Source of the DNA: Thalassotalea atypica
Lineage (GTDB): Bacteria; Pseudomonadota; Gammaproteobacteria; Enterobacterales; Alteromonadaceae
Length of the DNA stretch: 64,000 nt
Assembly (NCBI RefSeq): GCF_030295975.1
Contig: NZ_AP027364.1
Coordinates: 496,001 to 560,000 of the forward strand
Direction of reading: 5' to 3'
Part shown: positions 12,094 through 21,800 of the stretch, piece by piece
Layout: every line of letters starts with the position of its first letter
How positions within the stretch are numbered: position 1 is the stretch's first letter
Translations under genes and position numbers: made by a program
The notes under the pieces: generated by a model
Database searches by the model: none
Seen by the model: only the letters and a program-made list of their open reading frames with translations
What the model was told of the DNA's origin: nothing

Positions 12094-13278
12094 GTGGCTA
12101 AAGAAAAATTTGAACGTTCGAAACCGCATGTTAACGTTGGTACTATCGGACACGTTGACCACGGTAAAACAACACTAACAGCTGCTATCTCTGCAGTATT
12201 AACAAAAACTCACGGTGGTGAAGTTAAAGATTTCGCACAAATCGATAACGCTCCAGAAGAGCGCGAGCGTGGTATTACAATTAATACTTCTCACATCGAA
12301 TACGATACAGAAACTCGTCACTACGCACACGTAGACTGTCCTGGTCACGCCGATTATGTTAAAAACATGATCACTGGTGCTGCTCAAATGGACGGCGCAA
12401 TCTTAGTAGTTGCAGCGACAGACGGTCCAATGCCACAAACACGTGAGCACATCCTTCTTTCTCGTCAAGTTGGTGTACCTTTCATCATCGTATTCATGAA
12501 CAAATGTGACATGGTAGATGACGAAGAGTTATTAGAATTAGTAGAAATGGAAGTTCGTGAACTTCTTTCAGAATACGAATTCCCAGGTGACGACTTACCA
12601 GTAATTCAAGGTTCAGCACTAGGTGCATTGAACGGTGAAGCAAACTGGGAAGAAAAAGTATTAGAACTTGCTAACGCATTAGATACTTATATTCCAGAGC
12701 CAGAGCGTGCAATCGATGGTGACTTCATTCTTCCAATTGAAGATGTATTCTCAATCCAAGGCCGTGGTACAGTAGTAACAGGTCGTGTTGAACGCGGTAT
12801 CGTTCGTGTTGGTGACGATGTAGAAATCGTAGGTATCAAAGAAACTACCACTACAACATGTACTGGTGTAGAGATGTTCCGTAAGCTTCTTGACGAAGGT
12901 CGAGCTGGTGAGAACTGTGGTGTACTTTTACGTGGTACTAAGCGTGAAGACGTACAACGTGGTCAAGTACTTTGTAAGCCTGGTTCAATCAACCCGCATA
13001 CGAAGTTCGAATCAGAAGTATACGTACTTTCAAAAGATGAAGGTGGTCGTCATACTCCATTCTTCAAAGGATACCGTCCACAGTTCTACTTCCGTACAAC
13101 TGACATCACAGGTGCAGTAGAGCTTCCTGAAGGTGTAGAAATGGTAATGCCAGGCGACAACTTGAAGTTTGTTGTTGAGCTAATCAACCCAATCGCGATG
13201 GACGAAGGTTTACGCTTCGCTATCCGTGAAGGTGGCCGTACAGTAGGTGCTGGTGTTGTTTCTAAAGTAATCGACTAA
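12094..13278 (+). CDS. tuf: Elongation factor Tu, copy 1
   Basis: 394 aa. This GTPase delivers aminoacyl-tRNA to the ribosomal A site. G1 motif GHVDHGKT, G3 DCPGH, G4 NKCD, and the C-terminal beta-barrel domains are all intact. It starts with GTG, whereas the second copy at 30803 starts with ATG. By eye the two genes otherwise differ only at two synonymous sites near the 5' end (12129 and 12150), a sign of gene conversion. It sits in the tRNA operon like E. coli tufB. Just after it, the last 44 bp of the gene are repeated (see 13447). Confidence 0.98.
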   Translation: MAKEKFERSKPHVNVGTIGHVDHGKTTLTAAISAVLTKTHGGEVKDFAQIDNAPEERERGITINTSHIEYDTETRHYAHVDCPGHADYVKNMITGAAQMDGAILVVAATDGPMPQTREHILLSRQVGVPFIIVFMNKCDMVDDEELLELVEMEVRELLSEYEFPGDDLPVIQGSALGALNGEANWEEKVLELANALDTYIPEPERAIDGDFILPIEDVFSIQGRGTVVTGRVERGIVRVGDDVEIVGIKETTTTTCTGVEMFRKLLDEGRAGENCGVLLRGTKREDVQRGQVLCKPGSINPHTKFESEVYVLSKDEGGRHTPFFKGYRPQFYFRTTDITGAVELPEGVEMVMPGDNLKFVVELINPIAMDEGLRFAIREGGRTVGAGVVSKVID

Positions 13279-13305
13279 TATCGAGCTTTAGTTCACACAG
13301 AACTT

Positions 13306-13334
13306 AAAAAAAGGATGCTTCGGCATCCTTTTTT
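13306..13334 (+). terminator. Terminator after tuf copy 1
   Basis: AAAAAAAGGATGC-TTCG-GCATCCTTTTTT, a symmetrical stem with a stable TTCG tetraloop and T run. It is the first of two terminators in series after this tuf gene. Confidence 0.92.
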
Positions 13335-13341
13335 GTTACTA

Positions 13342-13446
13342 GGCCACCGAGCGGATTTATCCGTGATGACCGAGTACGTTGAGAAGTTAGTCATAGTTGA
13401 CTAACTTCAGTAAACGAGGACGAATCGCTCCGCGATGAAGTTGAGA
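13342..13446. repeat. REP-like element of three hairpins
   Basis: About 105 bp made of three successive self-complementary units: CGGATTTATCCG (13352-13363), a perfect 11-bp stem GAAGTTAGTCA/TGACTAACTTC (13383-13393 and 13398-13408) with a TAGT loop, and ATCGCTCCGCGAT near 13424. It has no coding capacity and looks like a dispersed intergenic repeat. I saw no second copy in this window. Confidence 0.55.
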
Positions 13447-13496
13447 GCCGTACAGTAGGTGCTGGTGTTGTTTCTAAAGTAATCGACTAATATCGA
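13447..13496 (+). pseudogene. Duplicated 3' tail of tuf
   Basis: These 50 bases are identical to 13235-13284, the last 44 bp of tuf copy 1 including the stop codon plus 6 bp beyond it. The offset is 212 bp. The sequence continues to 13542 almost identically to the flank downstream of tuf copy 2 (31988-32037), including the terminator. It is not translated; it marks a past recombination or duplication at tuf. Confidence 0.9.
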
Positions 13497-13515
13497 TTCT
13501 TTTTAGAATACACTG

Positions 13516-13542
13516 AAAAAGGTCGCGAAAGCGGCCCTTTTT
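13516..13542 (+). terminator. Second terminator, copy of the tuf copy 2 terminator
   Basis: AAAAAGGTCGC-GAAA-GCGGCCCTTTTT. It is the same hairpin as at 32013 with one extra C. It stands after the duplicated tuf tail, so this side of tuf has two terminators in a row. Confidence 0.85.
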
Positions 13543-13657
13543 GTATTTGCTATTTGAAGTTCTTATTTAGTTACTTAAACAACTTTAATTGTAGTCATCG
13601 TATTGCAATAAATGATATGTTCAAGATGGAATTTTATTAACCATTCAAGGAATGAAT

Positions 13658-14680
13658 ATGTTCAAGGGAGCGTTGTCTTCTCTTTTCATTATTGTGTCTT
13701 TCAGCAGTTTATCTACTAATTTTAAAGTATCAATTTTTGAAGAAAATCTAAATGCAAAAACATACGAAGACTCAAGCAATTCACGCAAAGAATCGTGGGC
13801 ATATCTGAGTTATGTGGTCAACGTTGACGGGAAGCCTGAAAACATTGAAGTGATCAGTTCATCAAAGTCAAAAGACAAAAAAGCCAAAGCCAAACAATAT
13901 GTCGAGAATTTAAGGTATATTCCTGCGAATCGTAATGGTAAACCGATAAAAACAGAAAGAACCTTTTTACTCAAATTTCAAAAAAGTCTTTGGGGAAACC
14001 CTAATGATGGCATTTCCGTTCATTTCAGCCGGGGCTATGATGAAGCGAATAAGCTTATTGAAAAGGGACACTTGGAGGAAGCTTCATCTGTACTACTTGA
14101 TCTCGAAGAAAATAAAGTCAAAAATTTAACTGAACAAGCATATTTCTCATGGCTGTCATCCATATATTACTCAAAAACAAAAGAGTGGGGTAAATATCAA
14201 AGCGCAACGTATGACGCATGGGTACTAAAGGAAAAACTTACCGATCAATATGCGTACATTGTGACGAAGAACCTGATTGATTATGCACTTTATGACCTTG
14301 AGTATCAGTTTGCTTTAGATGTACTCAATTCAATGAAGAGACTGACCGGTGTAAATTTGACTGAAGATGGTTATTCAGAGTACCAAGCCTTAATTACGGC
14401 ATCCTTGAATGCCCAGCAAGAAATCAAGAAAAGCTATGTTGTGGACAAAGAAGATACAATAACATATCACCGTATCGTAAAAAGCCAGCTTAGTGTGCAA
14501 GATGTTGTTGGCAAGATAATAAGGATTGAACTTAGGTGCAGGAACTATTTCAAGTCCTTACAGCGAACAACAGATATTGAGATTCCTATTGATGGAGCAC
14601 ACTGTAAGTTGTTGCTTGAAGGTCAGGTAGGAACTGAGTTTACTGTCATCGAAACAGGAAATAACATCCTCCTAAATTAA
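13658..14680 (+). CDS. Exported protein with a TonB-C-like domain, function unknown
   Basis: 340 aa from the ATG at 13658, which has an AAGGA 6 bases ahead; an ATG two codons earlier is too close to that site. A signal peptide (MFKGALSSLFIIVSFSSLS) is followed at about residues 48-108 by a segment with the look of the TonB C-terminal fold: Y-VVNVDGKPENIEVISSS, then YIPANRNGKPI. The rest (about 115-340) is alpha-helical, perhaps TPR-like. There is no membrane anchor or proline-rich linker, so it is not a classical TonB. It stands alone between the duplicated tuf tail and tRNA-Trp, where E. coli has no gene. Its less biased codons differ from the highly expressed neighbours. Function not known. 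Confidence 0.6.
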   Translation: MFKGALSSLFIIVSFSSLSTNFKVSIFEENLNAKTYEDSSNSRKESWAYLSYVVNVDGKPENIEVISSSKSKDKKAKAKQYVENLRYIPANRNGKPIKTERTFLLKFQKSLWGNPNDGISVHFSRGYDEANKLIEKGHLEEASSVLLDLEENKVKNLTEQAYFSWLSSIYYSKTKEWGKYQSATYDAWVLKEKLTDQYAYIVTKNLIDYALYDLEYQFALDVLNSMKRLTGVNLTEDGYSEYQALITASLNAQQEIKKSYVVDKEDTITYHRIVKSQLSVQDVVGKIIRIELRCRNYFKSLQRTTDIEIPIDGAHCKLLLEGQVGTEFTVIETGNNILLN

Positions 14681-14727
14681 TAGTTGCGAGTTATCAAATA
14701 TATGGCGTGAGGAATATTAAATTCTCC

Positions 14728-14755
14728 TTGAGATATATTATTGACTCAGTATAAT
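14728..14755 (+). promoter_or_regulatory. Promoter of tRNA-Trp/secE/nusG
   Basis: TTGAGA, a 16-bp spacer, TATAAT, then a GC-rich GCGGGC discriminator. It lies 79 bp before tRNA-Trp. Confidence 0.75.
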
Positions 14756-14834
14756 AGCGGGCTCACTTCTAGAGTAACTCTTATTTTTCCCAAAACAATT
14801 TAAGAACCGCTCGGTAAGTGTAAGTAAATAATTT

Positions 14835-14911
14835 AGGGGTATAGTTCCAATTGGTAGAACAGCGGTCTCCAAAACCGACGGTTGGGAGTTCGAATCTCTC
14901 TACCCCTGCCA
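14835..14911 (+). tRNA. tRNA-Trp (CCA)
   Basis: 77 nt, acceptor AGGGGTA/TACCCCT, anticodon CCA in CTCCAAA, CCA end encoded. The D-loop has one more base than E. coli tRNA-Trp. It stands before secE in the same unit. Confidence 0.95.
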
Positions 14912-14989
14912 TATTAGGTTGTGGAATAATCTACAACACTCGTATAGAACGAGACAGTAAAGCTAGACGGTAACTAACAGGTCAATTTT

Positions 14990-15370
14990 ATGAATGCAAG
15001 TACAGAAAGCCAGCCAAGTGGTTCTCTAGATTCTTTGAAATGGGGTATTATCTTCCTCGTTTTAGGTGGCGCAGTGTTCGCCAATTATTATTTTAGTGAC
15101 CAATCTGTATTGGTTAGAGCATTAGGTGTAGTTGCTGCTGTTGTTGTTGCTGGTTTAATTGCCATGCAAACAACAAAAGGTCGCAATGCTGTGGTTTTTG
15201 CAAAAGAATCACGTACTGAAGTGCGTAAAGTTGTTTGGCCAACAAGACAAGAAGCAGTGCAAACTACAGGTATTGTACTTGTTGCTACCTTATTCATGTC
15301 ATTAGTAATGTGGGGCTTAGATTCAATTCTATTCTGGCTTGTTGGTTTCGTTACTGGGTTACAGGTGTAA
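14990..15370 (+). CDS. secE: Preprotein translocase subunit SecE
   Basis: 126 aa, the long three-helix enterobacterial-type form. SecE clamps SecY in the inner-membrane protein-conducting channel. Two N-terminal helices ([18 protein letters not shown] and a second near 45-62) precede the conserved amphipathic stretch [20 protein letters not shown] and the last helix. It is 2 bp from nusG, the universal partner at this locus. Confidence 0.96.
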   Translation: MNASTESQPSGSLDSLKWGIIFLVLGGAVFANYYFSDQSVLVRALGVVAAVVVAGLIAMQTTKGRNAVVFAKESRTEVRKVVWPTRQEAVQTTGIVLVATLFMSLVMWGLDSILFWLVGFVTGLQV

Positions 15371-15372
15371 AT

Positions 15373-15951
15373 ATGTCTGAAGAAACTATCTCAGAAAGCT
15401 CAAATCAAGAAAACAAACCTAAATTGCGTTGGTACGTAGTTCAAGCGTTTTCAGGTTATGAAGCACGTGTTCAAAAAACGCTTTTAGAACACATTGAAAT
15501 CCATGCATTGCAAGACAAGTTCGGACAGGTATTAGTACCAACTGAAGAAGTAATTGAAATGCGTGCAGGCCAAAAACGAAAAAGTGCGCGTAAATTCTTC
15601 CCTGGCTATGTATTAGTAGAAATGGCGATGGATGAAGAAGCATGGCACTTGGTTAAAAGTGTGCCTCGTGTATTAGGGTTCATCGGTGGAACGTCTGATC
15701 GTCCAGCTCCTATCACGCAAAAAGAAGCTGATCGTATTTTGCAGCGCCTTGAAGAGACAGATGCGCCTAAACCTAAGACTTTATTTGAAGTGGGTGAAGT
15801 GGTACGCGTTATTGACGGACCTTTTGCTGACTTTAATGGTGTCGTTGAAGAGCTCGATTACGAGAAGAACCGCATTAAAGTATCTGTACTTATCTTCGGT
15901 CGCTCAACGCCAGTAGACTTAGAATTTGTACAAGTAGAAAAAGGCGAATAG
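15373..15951 (+). CDS. nusG: Transcription termination/antitermination factor NusG
   Basis: 192 aa, starting at the ATG at 15373. An acidic extension of about 18 residues precedes the NGN domain ([15 protein letters not shown]), followed by PGYVLV and the KOW domain ([20 protein letters not shown]). NusG binds the RNA polymerase clamp, suppresses pausing, and links transcription to Rho or to the ribosome through S10. It is followed by a terminator that also carries the next promoter. Confidence 0.97.
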   Translation: MSEETISESSNQENKPKLRWYVVQAFSGYEARVQKTLLEHIEIHALQDKFGQVLVPTEEVIEMRAGQKRKSARKFFPGYVLVEMAMDEEAWHLVKSVPRVLGFIGGTSDRPAPITQKEADRILQRLEETDAPKPKTLFEVGEVVRVIDGPFADFNGVVEELDYEKNRIKVSVLIFGRSTPVDLEFVQVEKGE

Positions 15952-16007
15952 AAATATCGCTGTGAAAGGTAGTTTTTAACTATTTTTCATCTAAATATAA
16001 AAAGATC

Positions 16008-16037
16008 TTGAAACGGCAGTGTTGATTAATTTATAAT
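16008..16037 (+). promoter_or_regulatory. Promoter of rplK-rplA, nested in a terminator
   Basis: TTGAAA at 16008-16013, an 18-bp spacer, TATAAT at 16032-16037. The -35 overlaps the left arm of the hairpin at 16011 and the -10 lies in its loop. The predicted start falls in the right arm, so the new transcript would not contain the hairpin. Confidence 0.7.
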
Positions 16038-16051
16038 CCGCTGCCGTTTTT
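16011..16051 (+). terminator. Terminator after nusG
   Basis: AAACGGCAG (16011-16019) pairs with CTGCCGTTT (16041-16049) around a 21-base loop and runs into a T tract. The long loop holds the -10 of the next unit. Confidence 0.75.
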
Positions 16052-16177
16052 ATTTGTCCGGATGAAAGTTTGTTCAATAAAAGCGTTTTTTAATCCACGG
16101 GGAGCTCAATCTTAAATGATTAGTTGTTCTGAAATATTGAACAGAGCGTTAGAACCCAAACTAAAGGTATATTGAAG
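16052..16177 (+). promoter_or_regulatory. Leader of rplK-rplA, candidate L1 target
   Basis: About 126 bp of untranslated leader. It holds CCACGGGGAGCTC at 16095-16107, which resembles the region that L1 binds in other gammaproteobacteria to repress the L11 operon (recalled, not aligned). TGTTCAAT (16071) and a nearer TTGTTC (16124) can each pair with ATTGAACA (16136), so two folds are possible. Confidence 0.45.
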
Positions 16178-16606
16178 ATGGCTAAAAAAGTCCAAGCTTT
16201 AATCAAGCTACAAGTTGCTGCTGGTGCAGCAAACCCGTCACCACCAGTTGGTCCAGCTCTTGGTCAACACGGTGTAAACATCATGGAATTCTGTAAAGCG
16301 TTCAACGCAAAAACAGATTCTTTAGATAAAGGCGCTCCAGTTCCAGTAGTAATTACTGTATACAGCGATCGCTCTTTCACGTTTGAAACTAAAACTCCAC
16401 CTGCATCATACTTACTTAAGAAAGCTGCTGGTATCAAGAGTGGTTCTGGTCGTCCTAACACTGAAAAAGTGGGTACTGTTAAAGTAGCTCAACTTGAAGA
16501 AATCGTTAAGATGAAAGAGCCTGATTTGACTGCTGGTTCTATGGAAGCTGCAGTGCGTACCATTGCGGGTTCTGCTCGTTCAATGGGTTTAGTGGTAGAG
16601 GACTAA
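16178..16606 (+). CDS. rplK: 50S ribosomal protein L11
   Basis: 142 aa from the ATG at 16178 ([12 protein letters not shown]). L11 binds the GTPase-associated centre of 23S rRNA and is needed for RelA activation. The proline-rich N-terminal signature [20 protein letters not shown] and the C-terminal RNA-binding domain are intact. Three bases separate it from rplA. Confidence 0.98.
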   Translation: MAKKVQALIKLQVAAGAANPSPPVGPALGQHGVNIMEFCKAFNAKTDSLDKGAPVPVVITVYSDRSFTFETKTPPASYLLKKAAGIKSGSGRPNTEKVGTVKVAQLEEIVKMKEPDLTAGSMEAAVRTIAGSARSMGLVVED

Positions 16607-16609
16607 TCA

Positions 16610-17305
16610 ATGGCTAAATTATCAAAACGCGCTCGTCTTATCCGTGAAAAAGTAGACGTATTAAAAGATTATGAAATCAACGAAGCAATCGCACTTCTTA
16701 AAGAATTAGCAACAGCTAATTTCAAAGAAAGTGTTGATGTTGCTATCAACTTAGGCATTGATGCTCGTAAATCAGACCAAAACGTTCGTGGTGCAACTGT
16801 ACTACCTAACGGTACAGGTCGTGACGTACGTGTTGCTGTATTCACTCAAGGTGCAAATGCAGACAAAGCTAAAGAAGCTGGTGCAGACATCGTTGGTATG
16901 GAAGACTTAGCTGAACAAGTTAAGAAAGGTGAAATGGACTTTGACGTAGTTATCGCAACTCCAGACGCAATGCGTGTTGTTGGTCAACTAGGTCAAATCT
17001 TAGGCCCACGTGGTTTAATGCCTAACCCTAAGGTTGGCACTGTAACACCAGACGTAGTTGCTGCGGTTAATAACGCAAAAGCTGGTCAAATTCGTTACCG
17101 TAACGACAAGAACGGTATCATCCATACTACTATTGGTAAGGTTGATTTTGACGATGCTAAGTTACAACAAAACTTAGAAGCATTATTGGAAGCGCTTAAG
17201 AAAGCAAAACCAGCAAATGCTAAAGGTCAATTTATTAAGAAGGTTTCAGTTTCAACTACTATGGGTGCTGGTGTAACAGTAGACCAAAGTAGCTTAAGCA
17301 TGTAA
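16610..17305 (+). CDS. rplA: 50S ribosomal protein L1
   Basis: 231 aa. L1 forms the mobile stalk at the ribosomal E site and in gammaproteobacteria represses its own L11 operon. The L1 signature [20 protein letters not shown] is intact. The intergenic region after it holds the rplJ promoter and the L10 leader. Confidence 0.98.
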   Translation: MAKLSKRARLIREKVDVLKDYEINEAIALLKELATANFKESVDVAINLGIDARKSDQNVRGATVLPNGTGRDVRVAVFTQGANADKAKEAGADIVGMEDLAEQVKKGEMDFDVVIATPDAMRVVGQLGQILGPRGLMPNPKVGTVTPDVVAAVNNAKAGQIRYRNDKNGIIHTTIGKVDFDDAKLQQNLEALLEALKKAKPANAKGQFIKKVSVSTTMGAGVTVDQSSLSM

Positions 17306-17331
17306 CTTTCAAAGTTTCAATTAATTGAAGC

Positions 17332-17360
17332 TTTACAGGGGTGATATTGTGAACTATAAT
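17332..17360 (+). promoter_or_regulatory. Promoter of rplJ-rplL-rpoBC, overlapping a hairpin
   Basis: TTTACA, exactly 17 bp, TATAAT. A hairpin AGGGGTGA (17337-17344) / TCGCCCCT (17362-17369) spans it: the left arm touches the -35 and the -10 lies in the loop. This is the same design as at nusG/rplK. Confidence 0.75.
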
Positions 17361-17377
17361 TTCGCCCCTTAAATTTT
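17337..17377 (+). terminator. Weak terminator-like hairpin after rplA
   Basis: An 8-bp stem with one G-U pair and a 17-base loop, followed by TAAATTTT. The T run is interrupted, so termination is likely partial. Confidence 0.4.
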
Positions 17378-17602
17378 GGTAGGAACTGCTGGGATTGCGT
17401 ATTATTTGCAACTCTAGTGGTCCGTCAAAGACCGTAGGTGATTTTACATATTTATATGTAAGAATCTTAATTAGAGCCTGCGTAGATGGTGATTACCCAG
17501 ACATTTTCCTAAATTCTGGTCCTCGCCGTAACGGCCTAATAATTTATTTTATTAGGGATTGAAAACACCGGAATGATCCGGTTGAACCAGGAGTTAAAGC
17601 CA
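17367..17602 (+). promoter_or_regulatory. L10 leader RNA
   Basis: About 236 nt of untranslated leader before rplJ. It contains the GTAGATGGTGATTACCC-type core and paired segments (CACCGG.. and CCGGTTG near the start codon) seen in the autoregulatory leader bound by the L10-L7/L12 complex. Binding would block translation of rplJ and rplL. Confidence 0.75.
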
Positions 17603-18097
17603 ATGGCTATCAATCTTGATGACAAAAAAGCAATTGTTGCTGAAGTTCAAGAAGCTGCCAATGGCGCTCAATCAGCTGTTGTTGCCGACGCACGTGGCGT
17701 CACAGTTGAAGCAATTACTGTATTGCGTAAGCAAGCACGTGAGAACGGTGTATGGATGAAAGTTGTCCGTAACACTTTAGCGCGTCGCGCAGTAGAAGGT
17801 ACTGAATTTGAATGTGTTGCAGACACGTTTAAAGGTCCTTCATTAATTGCATTTTCAAACGAGCATCCAGGTGCCGCAGCGCGTTTATTCTCTGACTTCG
17901 CTAAAACTAACGAAGCATTTGAATTAAAAGCAGCAGCATTTGAAGGTAATGTAGTAGACGTAAACATGTTAGCTAAGCTACCAACTTACGACGAAGCAAT
18001 TGCACGTTTAATGAGCGCTATGAAAGAAGCATCTGCTGGCAAACTTTGCCGCACGATTGCTGCAGTTCGCGATCAGAAAGAGCAAGAAGCAGCGTAA
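17603..18097 (+). CDS. rplJ: 50S ribosomal protein L10
   Basis: 164 aa from the ATG at 17603 ([12 protein letters not shown]), preceded by CAGGAG; a frame opening 30 bp upstream lies in the leader. L10 anchors the L7/L12 dimers on the ribosome through its C-terminal helix and represses its own operon. It is separated from rplL by 101 bp. Confidence 0.97.
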   Translation: MAINLDDKKAIVAEVQEAANGAQSAVVADARGVTVEAITVLRKQARENGVWMKVVRNTLARRAVEGTEFECVADTFKGPSLIAFSNEHPGAAARLFSDFAKTNEAFELKAAAFEGNVVDVNMLAKLPTYDEAIARLMSAMKEASAGKLCRTIAAVRDQKEQEAA

Positions 18098-18198
18098 TTT
18101 ATTTGCTAACGCAAATCGCACTTTTTGTATTAATAGTTATTTCAAACAGTTCATTTAAATTAATAAAGACTGTTTATTAAAAATTAGGAAATTATAGT

Positions 18199-18567
18199 AT
18201 GTCTATTTCTAAAGACGATATCTTAAACGCAATTGCTGAAATGTCAGTAATGGACGTTGTTGAATTAATCGAAGCAATGGAAGAAAAATTCGGTGTTTCT
18301 GCTGCTGCTGCTGTTGCAGTAGCTGGCGGCGACGCTGGTGGTGCTGCTGAAGAGCAAACTGAATTCGACGTAATCTTAACTGGTTTCGGTGAGAAGAAAG
18401 TTGCAGTAATCAAAGCTGTTCGTGGCGCTACAGGTCTTGGCCTTAAAGAAGCTAAAGAGTTAGTTGAATCTGCTCCTAAAGCTCTTAAAGAAGGCGTTGA
18501 GAAAGCTGAAGCTGAAGAGCTTAAGAAAGCTCTTGAAGAAGCAGGTGCTTCTGTTGAGATCAAATAA
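18199..18567 (+). CDS. rplL: 50S ribosomal protein L7/L12
   Basis: 122 aa. It is the multicopy stalk protein that recruits translation GTPases. N-terminal dimer helix ([20 protein letters not shown]), Ala/Gly-rich hinge, and the C-terminal factor-binding domain ([18 protein letters not shown]) are present. Confidence 0.98.
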   Translation: MSISKDDILNAIAEMSVMDVVELIEAMEEKFGVSAAAAVAVAGGDAGGAAEEQTEFDVILTGFGEKKVAVIKAVRGATGLGLKEAKELVESAPKALKEGVEKAEAEELKKALEEAGASVEIK

Positions 18568-18604
18568 TCTGTCTCTAGACAGATTATTTGCCTGAAAAGG
18601 CATT

Positions 18605-18635
18605 GGCTGGTGATTTAAACGTCACCGGCCTTTTT
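18605..18635 (+). terminator. Attenuator between rplL and rpoB
   Basis: GGCTGGTGA and TCACCGGCC pair across TTTAAACG, followed by TTTTT. As in E. coli, a partial terminator here would lower rpoBC transcription relative to rplJL. The partial strength is inferred. Confidence 0.75.
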
Positions 18636-18720
18636 GCGCTAATTAAAGCTATTTTTTACGAAGCCAACTAAATTGGTTTTTTTTAAAAGCAAAACAGTGC
18701 ATTATAAAAAGTTAGACGCT

Positions 18721-18767
18721 TGCCAAGTTGATTGAATATTTCGTTGAAGTATTCAATCAACTTGGCA
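18721..18767 (+). promoter_or_regulatory. Perfect 18-bp hairpin in the rplL-rpoB spacer
   Basis: TGCCAAGTTGATTGAATA (18721-18738) and its exact complement (18750-18767) around an 11-base loop. No T run follows, so it is not a terminator. A long perfect RNA duplex at this place suits an RNase III cleavage site like the one between rplL and rpoB in E. coli. Confidence 0.65.
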
Positions 18768-18788
18768 TTTGATGTCAAAGCAAAAAGG

Positions 18789-18820
18789 CTGTCTTAGCTT
18801 AGTCGACAAAACTAAGACAG
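18789..18820 (+). promoter_or_regulatory. Second hairpin in the rpoB leader
   Basis: CTGTCTTAG and CTAAGACAG pair perfectly (9 bp) around a 14-base loop, 31 bp before the rpoB start. It may shape the rpoB 5' end after processing. Confidence 0.5.
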
Positions 18821-18851
18821 ATTCGGTATAACCAGCTAGCTGAGGAACCCC

Positions 18852-21800
18852 ATGGGATACTCCTACTCTGAAAAGAAACGAATTAGAAAGGACTTTGGTA
18901 AAAGTGCACAGGTCATGGAATATCCATTCCTGTTGTCCATCCAACTCGGATCTTTCCGCAAGTTTATTGATATTGACCCTACAGGTGAAACCGGTTTAGA
19001 AGCCGCTTTTCGTTCAATTTTCCCGATAAAAGCATATTCTGGTAGTTCAGAATTACAATACGTGAGTTACCGTTTAGGTGAGCCATTATTTGATGTTAAA
19101 GAATGTCAAATTCGTGGTGTCACTTATTCTGCTCCGTTACGTGTTAAGTTACGTTTAGTTATCTATGATAAAGAAGCGCCGGCTGGCACAGTAAAAGATA
19201 TCAAAGAACAAGAAGTATACATGGGTGAAATACCATTAATGACGGAAAATGGTACATTCGTCATCAATGGTACTGAGCGTGTTATTGTTTCTCAATTACA
19301 CCGTTCTCCAGGCGTATTTTTCGATCACGATAAAGGTAAGACACATTCTTCAGGTAAAGTGTTATATAACGCACGTGTTATCCCTTATCGTGGTTCATGG
19401 TTAGACTTTGAATTCGATCCCAAAGACAACTTATTTGTTCGTATTGACCGTCGCCGTAAATTACCTGCGTCGATTATCTTACGTGCACTAGATTATTCTA
19501 CTGAAGAAATCTTAGACATTTTCTACGATACAACAGGATACGAAATCAAAGGCGATAAGTTGATCATGGAACTTGTTCCTGAACGACTTCGTGGCGAAAC
19601 TGCTACTTTTGATATTAAATTGCCAAATGGTGATGTATTAGTTGAACAAGGCCGTCGTATTACCGCACGTCACATTCGTACGTTATCAAAAGAAAATATT
19701 ACTGAGTTAGAAGTTCCAGCAGAATATATTGTAGGCCGTGTACTTTCTAAAGCGTATGTTGATGAATCTACTGGTGAAGTGATTGCTGAAGCAAATGCTG
19801 AAATCACGTTAGAATTACTAGCTGAACTAAGTCAAGCTGGTCACAAGCAGCTTAGCACATTATATATGAACGAATTTGATGTTGGTTCATATATGTCAGA
19901 TACGCTTCGTGTTGACTCAACTAACAGCCGTTTAGAAGCGCTAGTAGAAATCTACCGTATGATGCGCCCTGGCGAGCCACCAACGAAAGATGCAGCTGAA
20001 GGCTTATTCGCGAACTTATTCTTCTCGTTAGAGCGTTATGACCTATCAACAGTTGGTCGTATGAAGTTCAATCGTCGTGTTGGCTCTTCTGATTCAACGG
20101 GCGAAGGAATTTTATCTAAAGAAGATATCATCTCAGTAATGAAAACATTAATTGCCATCCGTGATGGTAAAGGTGAAGTAGATGATATCGATCATCTAGG
20201 CAACCGCCGTATTCGTTCTGTAGGTGAAATGGCAGAAAACCAATTCCGCGTCGGCCTTGTTCGTGTTGAACGTGCTGTTCGTGAACGTCTAAGCTTAGGT
20301 GACCTTGACGCTATAATGCCTCAAGACCTAATTAACGCTAAGCCAATTTCTGCAGCGGTTAAAGAGTTTTTTGGTTCATCACAACTTTCACAGTTTATGG
20401 ATCAAAACAACCCGTTATCTGAAGTAACGCATAAGCGTCGTATTTCTGCATTAGGCCCTGGTGGTTTGACGCGTGAGCGTGCAGGTTTCGAAGTACGTGA
20501 CGTACATCCAACCCACTACGGTCGAGTATGTCCTATCGAAACGCCGGAAGGTCCAAACATCGGTTTGATCAACTCGCTGTCTTGTTACGCACGTACCAAC
20601 GATTACGGTTTCTTAGAAACTCCTTACCGTAAAATTGTTGACGGTATAGTAACAGATGAAGTTGACTACTTATCAGCGATTGAAGAGGGTAACTTTGTTA
20701 TCGCTCAGGCAAATGCTGAACGTGATGAAAGCGGCCGCTTAACAAGTGACCTAGTACCTTGTCGTCACAAAAATGAATTTACGTTGATGTCTAAAGAGGC
20801 GGTTCAGTACATGGACGTTTCTCCACAACAGATCGTTTCTGTTGCTGCATCACTTATTCCATTCCTAGAGCACGATGATGCTAACCGTGCCTTGATGGGG
20901 TCGAACATGCAACGTCAAGCAGTGCCAACATTGAAAGTGGACAAGCCACTAGTTGGTACCGGTATGGAAAAAATCGTTGCCGTTGACTCTGGCGTTACAG
21001 CTGTAGCTAAACGTGGCGGTGTCGTTGAATATGTAGACGCTTCTCGTATCGTAGTTAAAGTGAATGAAGATGAAATGCATGCTGGTGAAGCAGGTATTGA
21101 TATCTATAACTTAACTAAATACACACGTTCTAACCAAAACACTTGTATTAACCAACGCCCACAGTGTCGCATTGGTGAGCCGGTAGTTCGTGGCGATGTA
21201 TTGGCTGATGGTCCGTCAACTGATATGGGTGAATTGGCACTTGGTCAAAACATGCGTATCGCTTTCATGCCTTGGAATGGTTACAACTTTGAGGATTCAA
21301 TGTTGTTATCTGAGCGTGTAGCTCAAGAAGACCGATTCACTACAATTCACATTCAAGAATTAAGTTGTATTGCTCGTGATACCAAATTAGGCTCAGAAGA
21401 GATTACTTCTGATATTCCTAATGTTGGTGAATCTGCATTATCTAAACTTGATGAATCTGGTGTTGTATATATAGGTGCTGAAGTTAACGGTGGTGACATC
21501 TTAGTAGGTAAAGTGACACCTAAAGGTGAAACACAGTTAACACCTGAAGAAAAGCTTTTACGTGCTATCTTCGGTGAGAAAGCTGCTGATGTTAAAGACA
21601 GTTCATTACGCGTACCTAACTCAGTGTCTGGTACGATCATCGATGTACAAATCTTCACTCGTGACGGTGTTGAAAAAGACGCTCGTGCACTAGAAATAGA
21701 AGAAATGCAGCTTAAAGAAGTTAAGAAAGACTTAGGCGATGAGTTTAGCATCTTAGAAGATGGCATTTATGCTCGTGCTAAGAAGCTTCTTCTTTCTTCT

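Noticed and set aside
18192..18563. 123-aa antisense frame over rplL
   Set aside because: Low-complexity Ala/Ser protein mirroring the codon pattern of rplL; no start signals.
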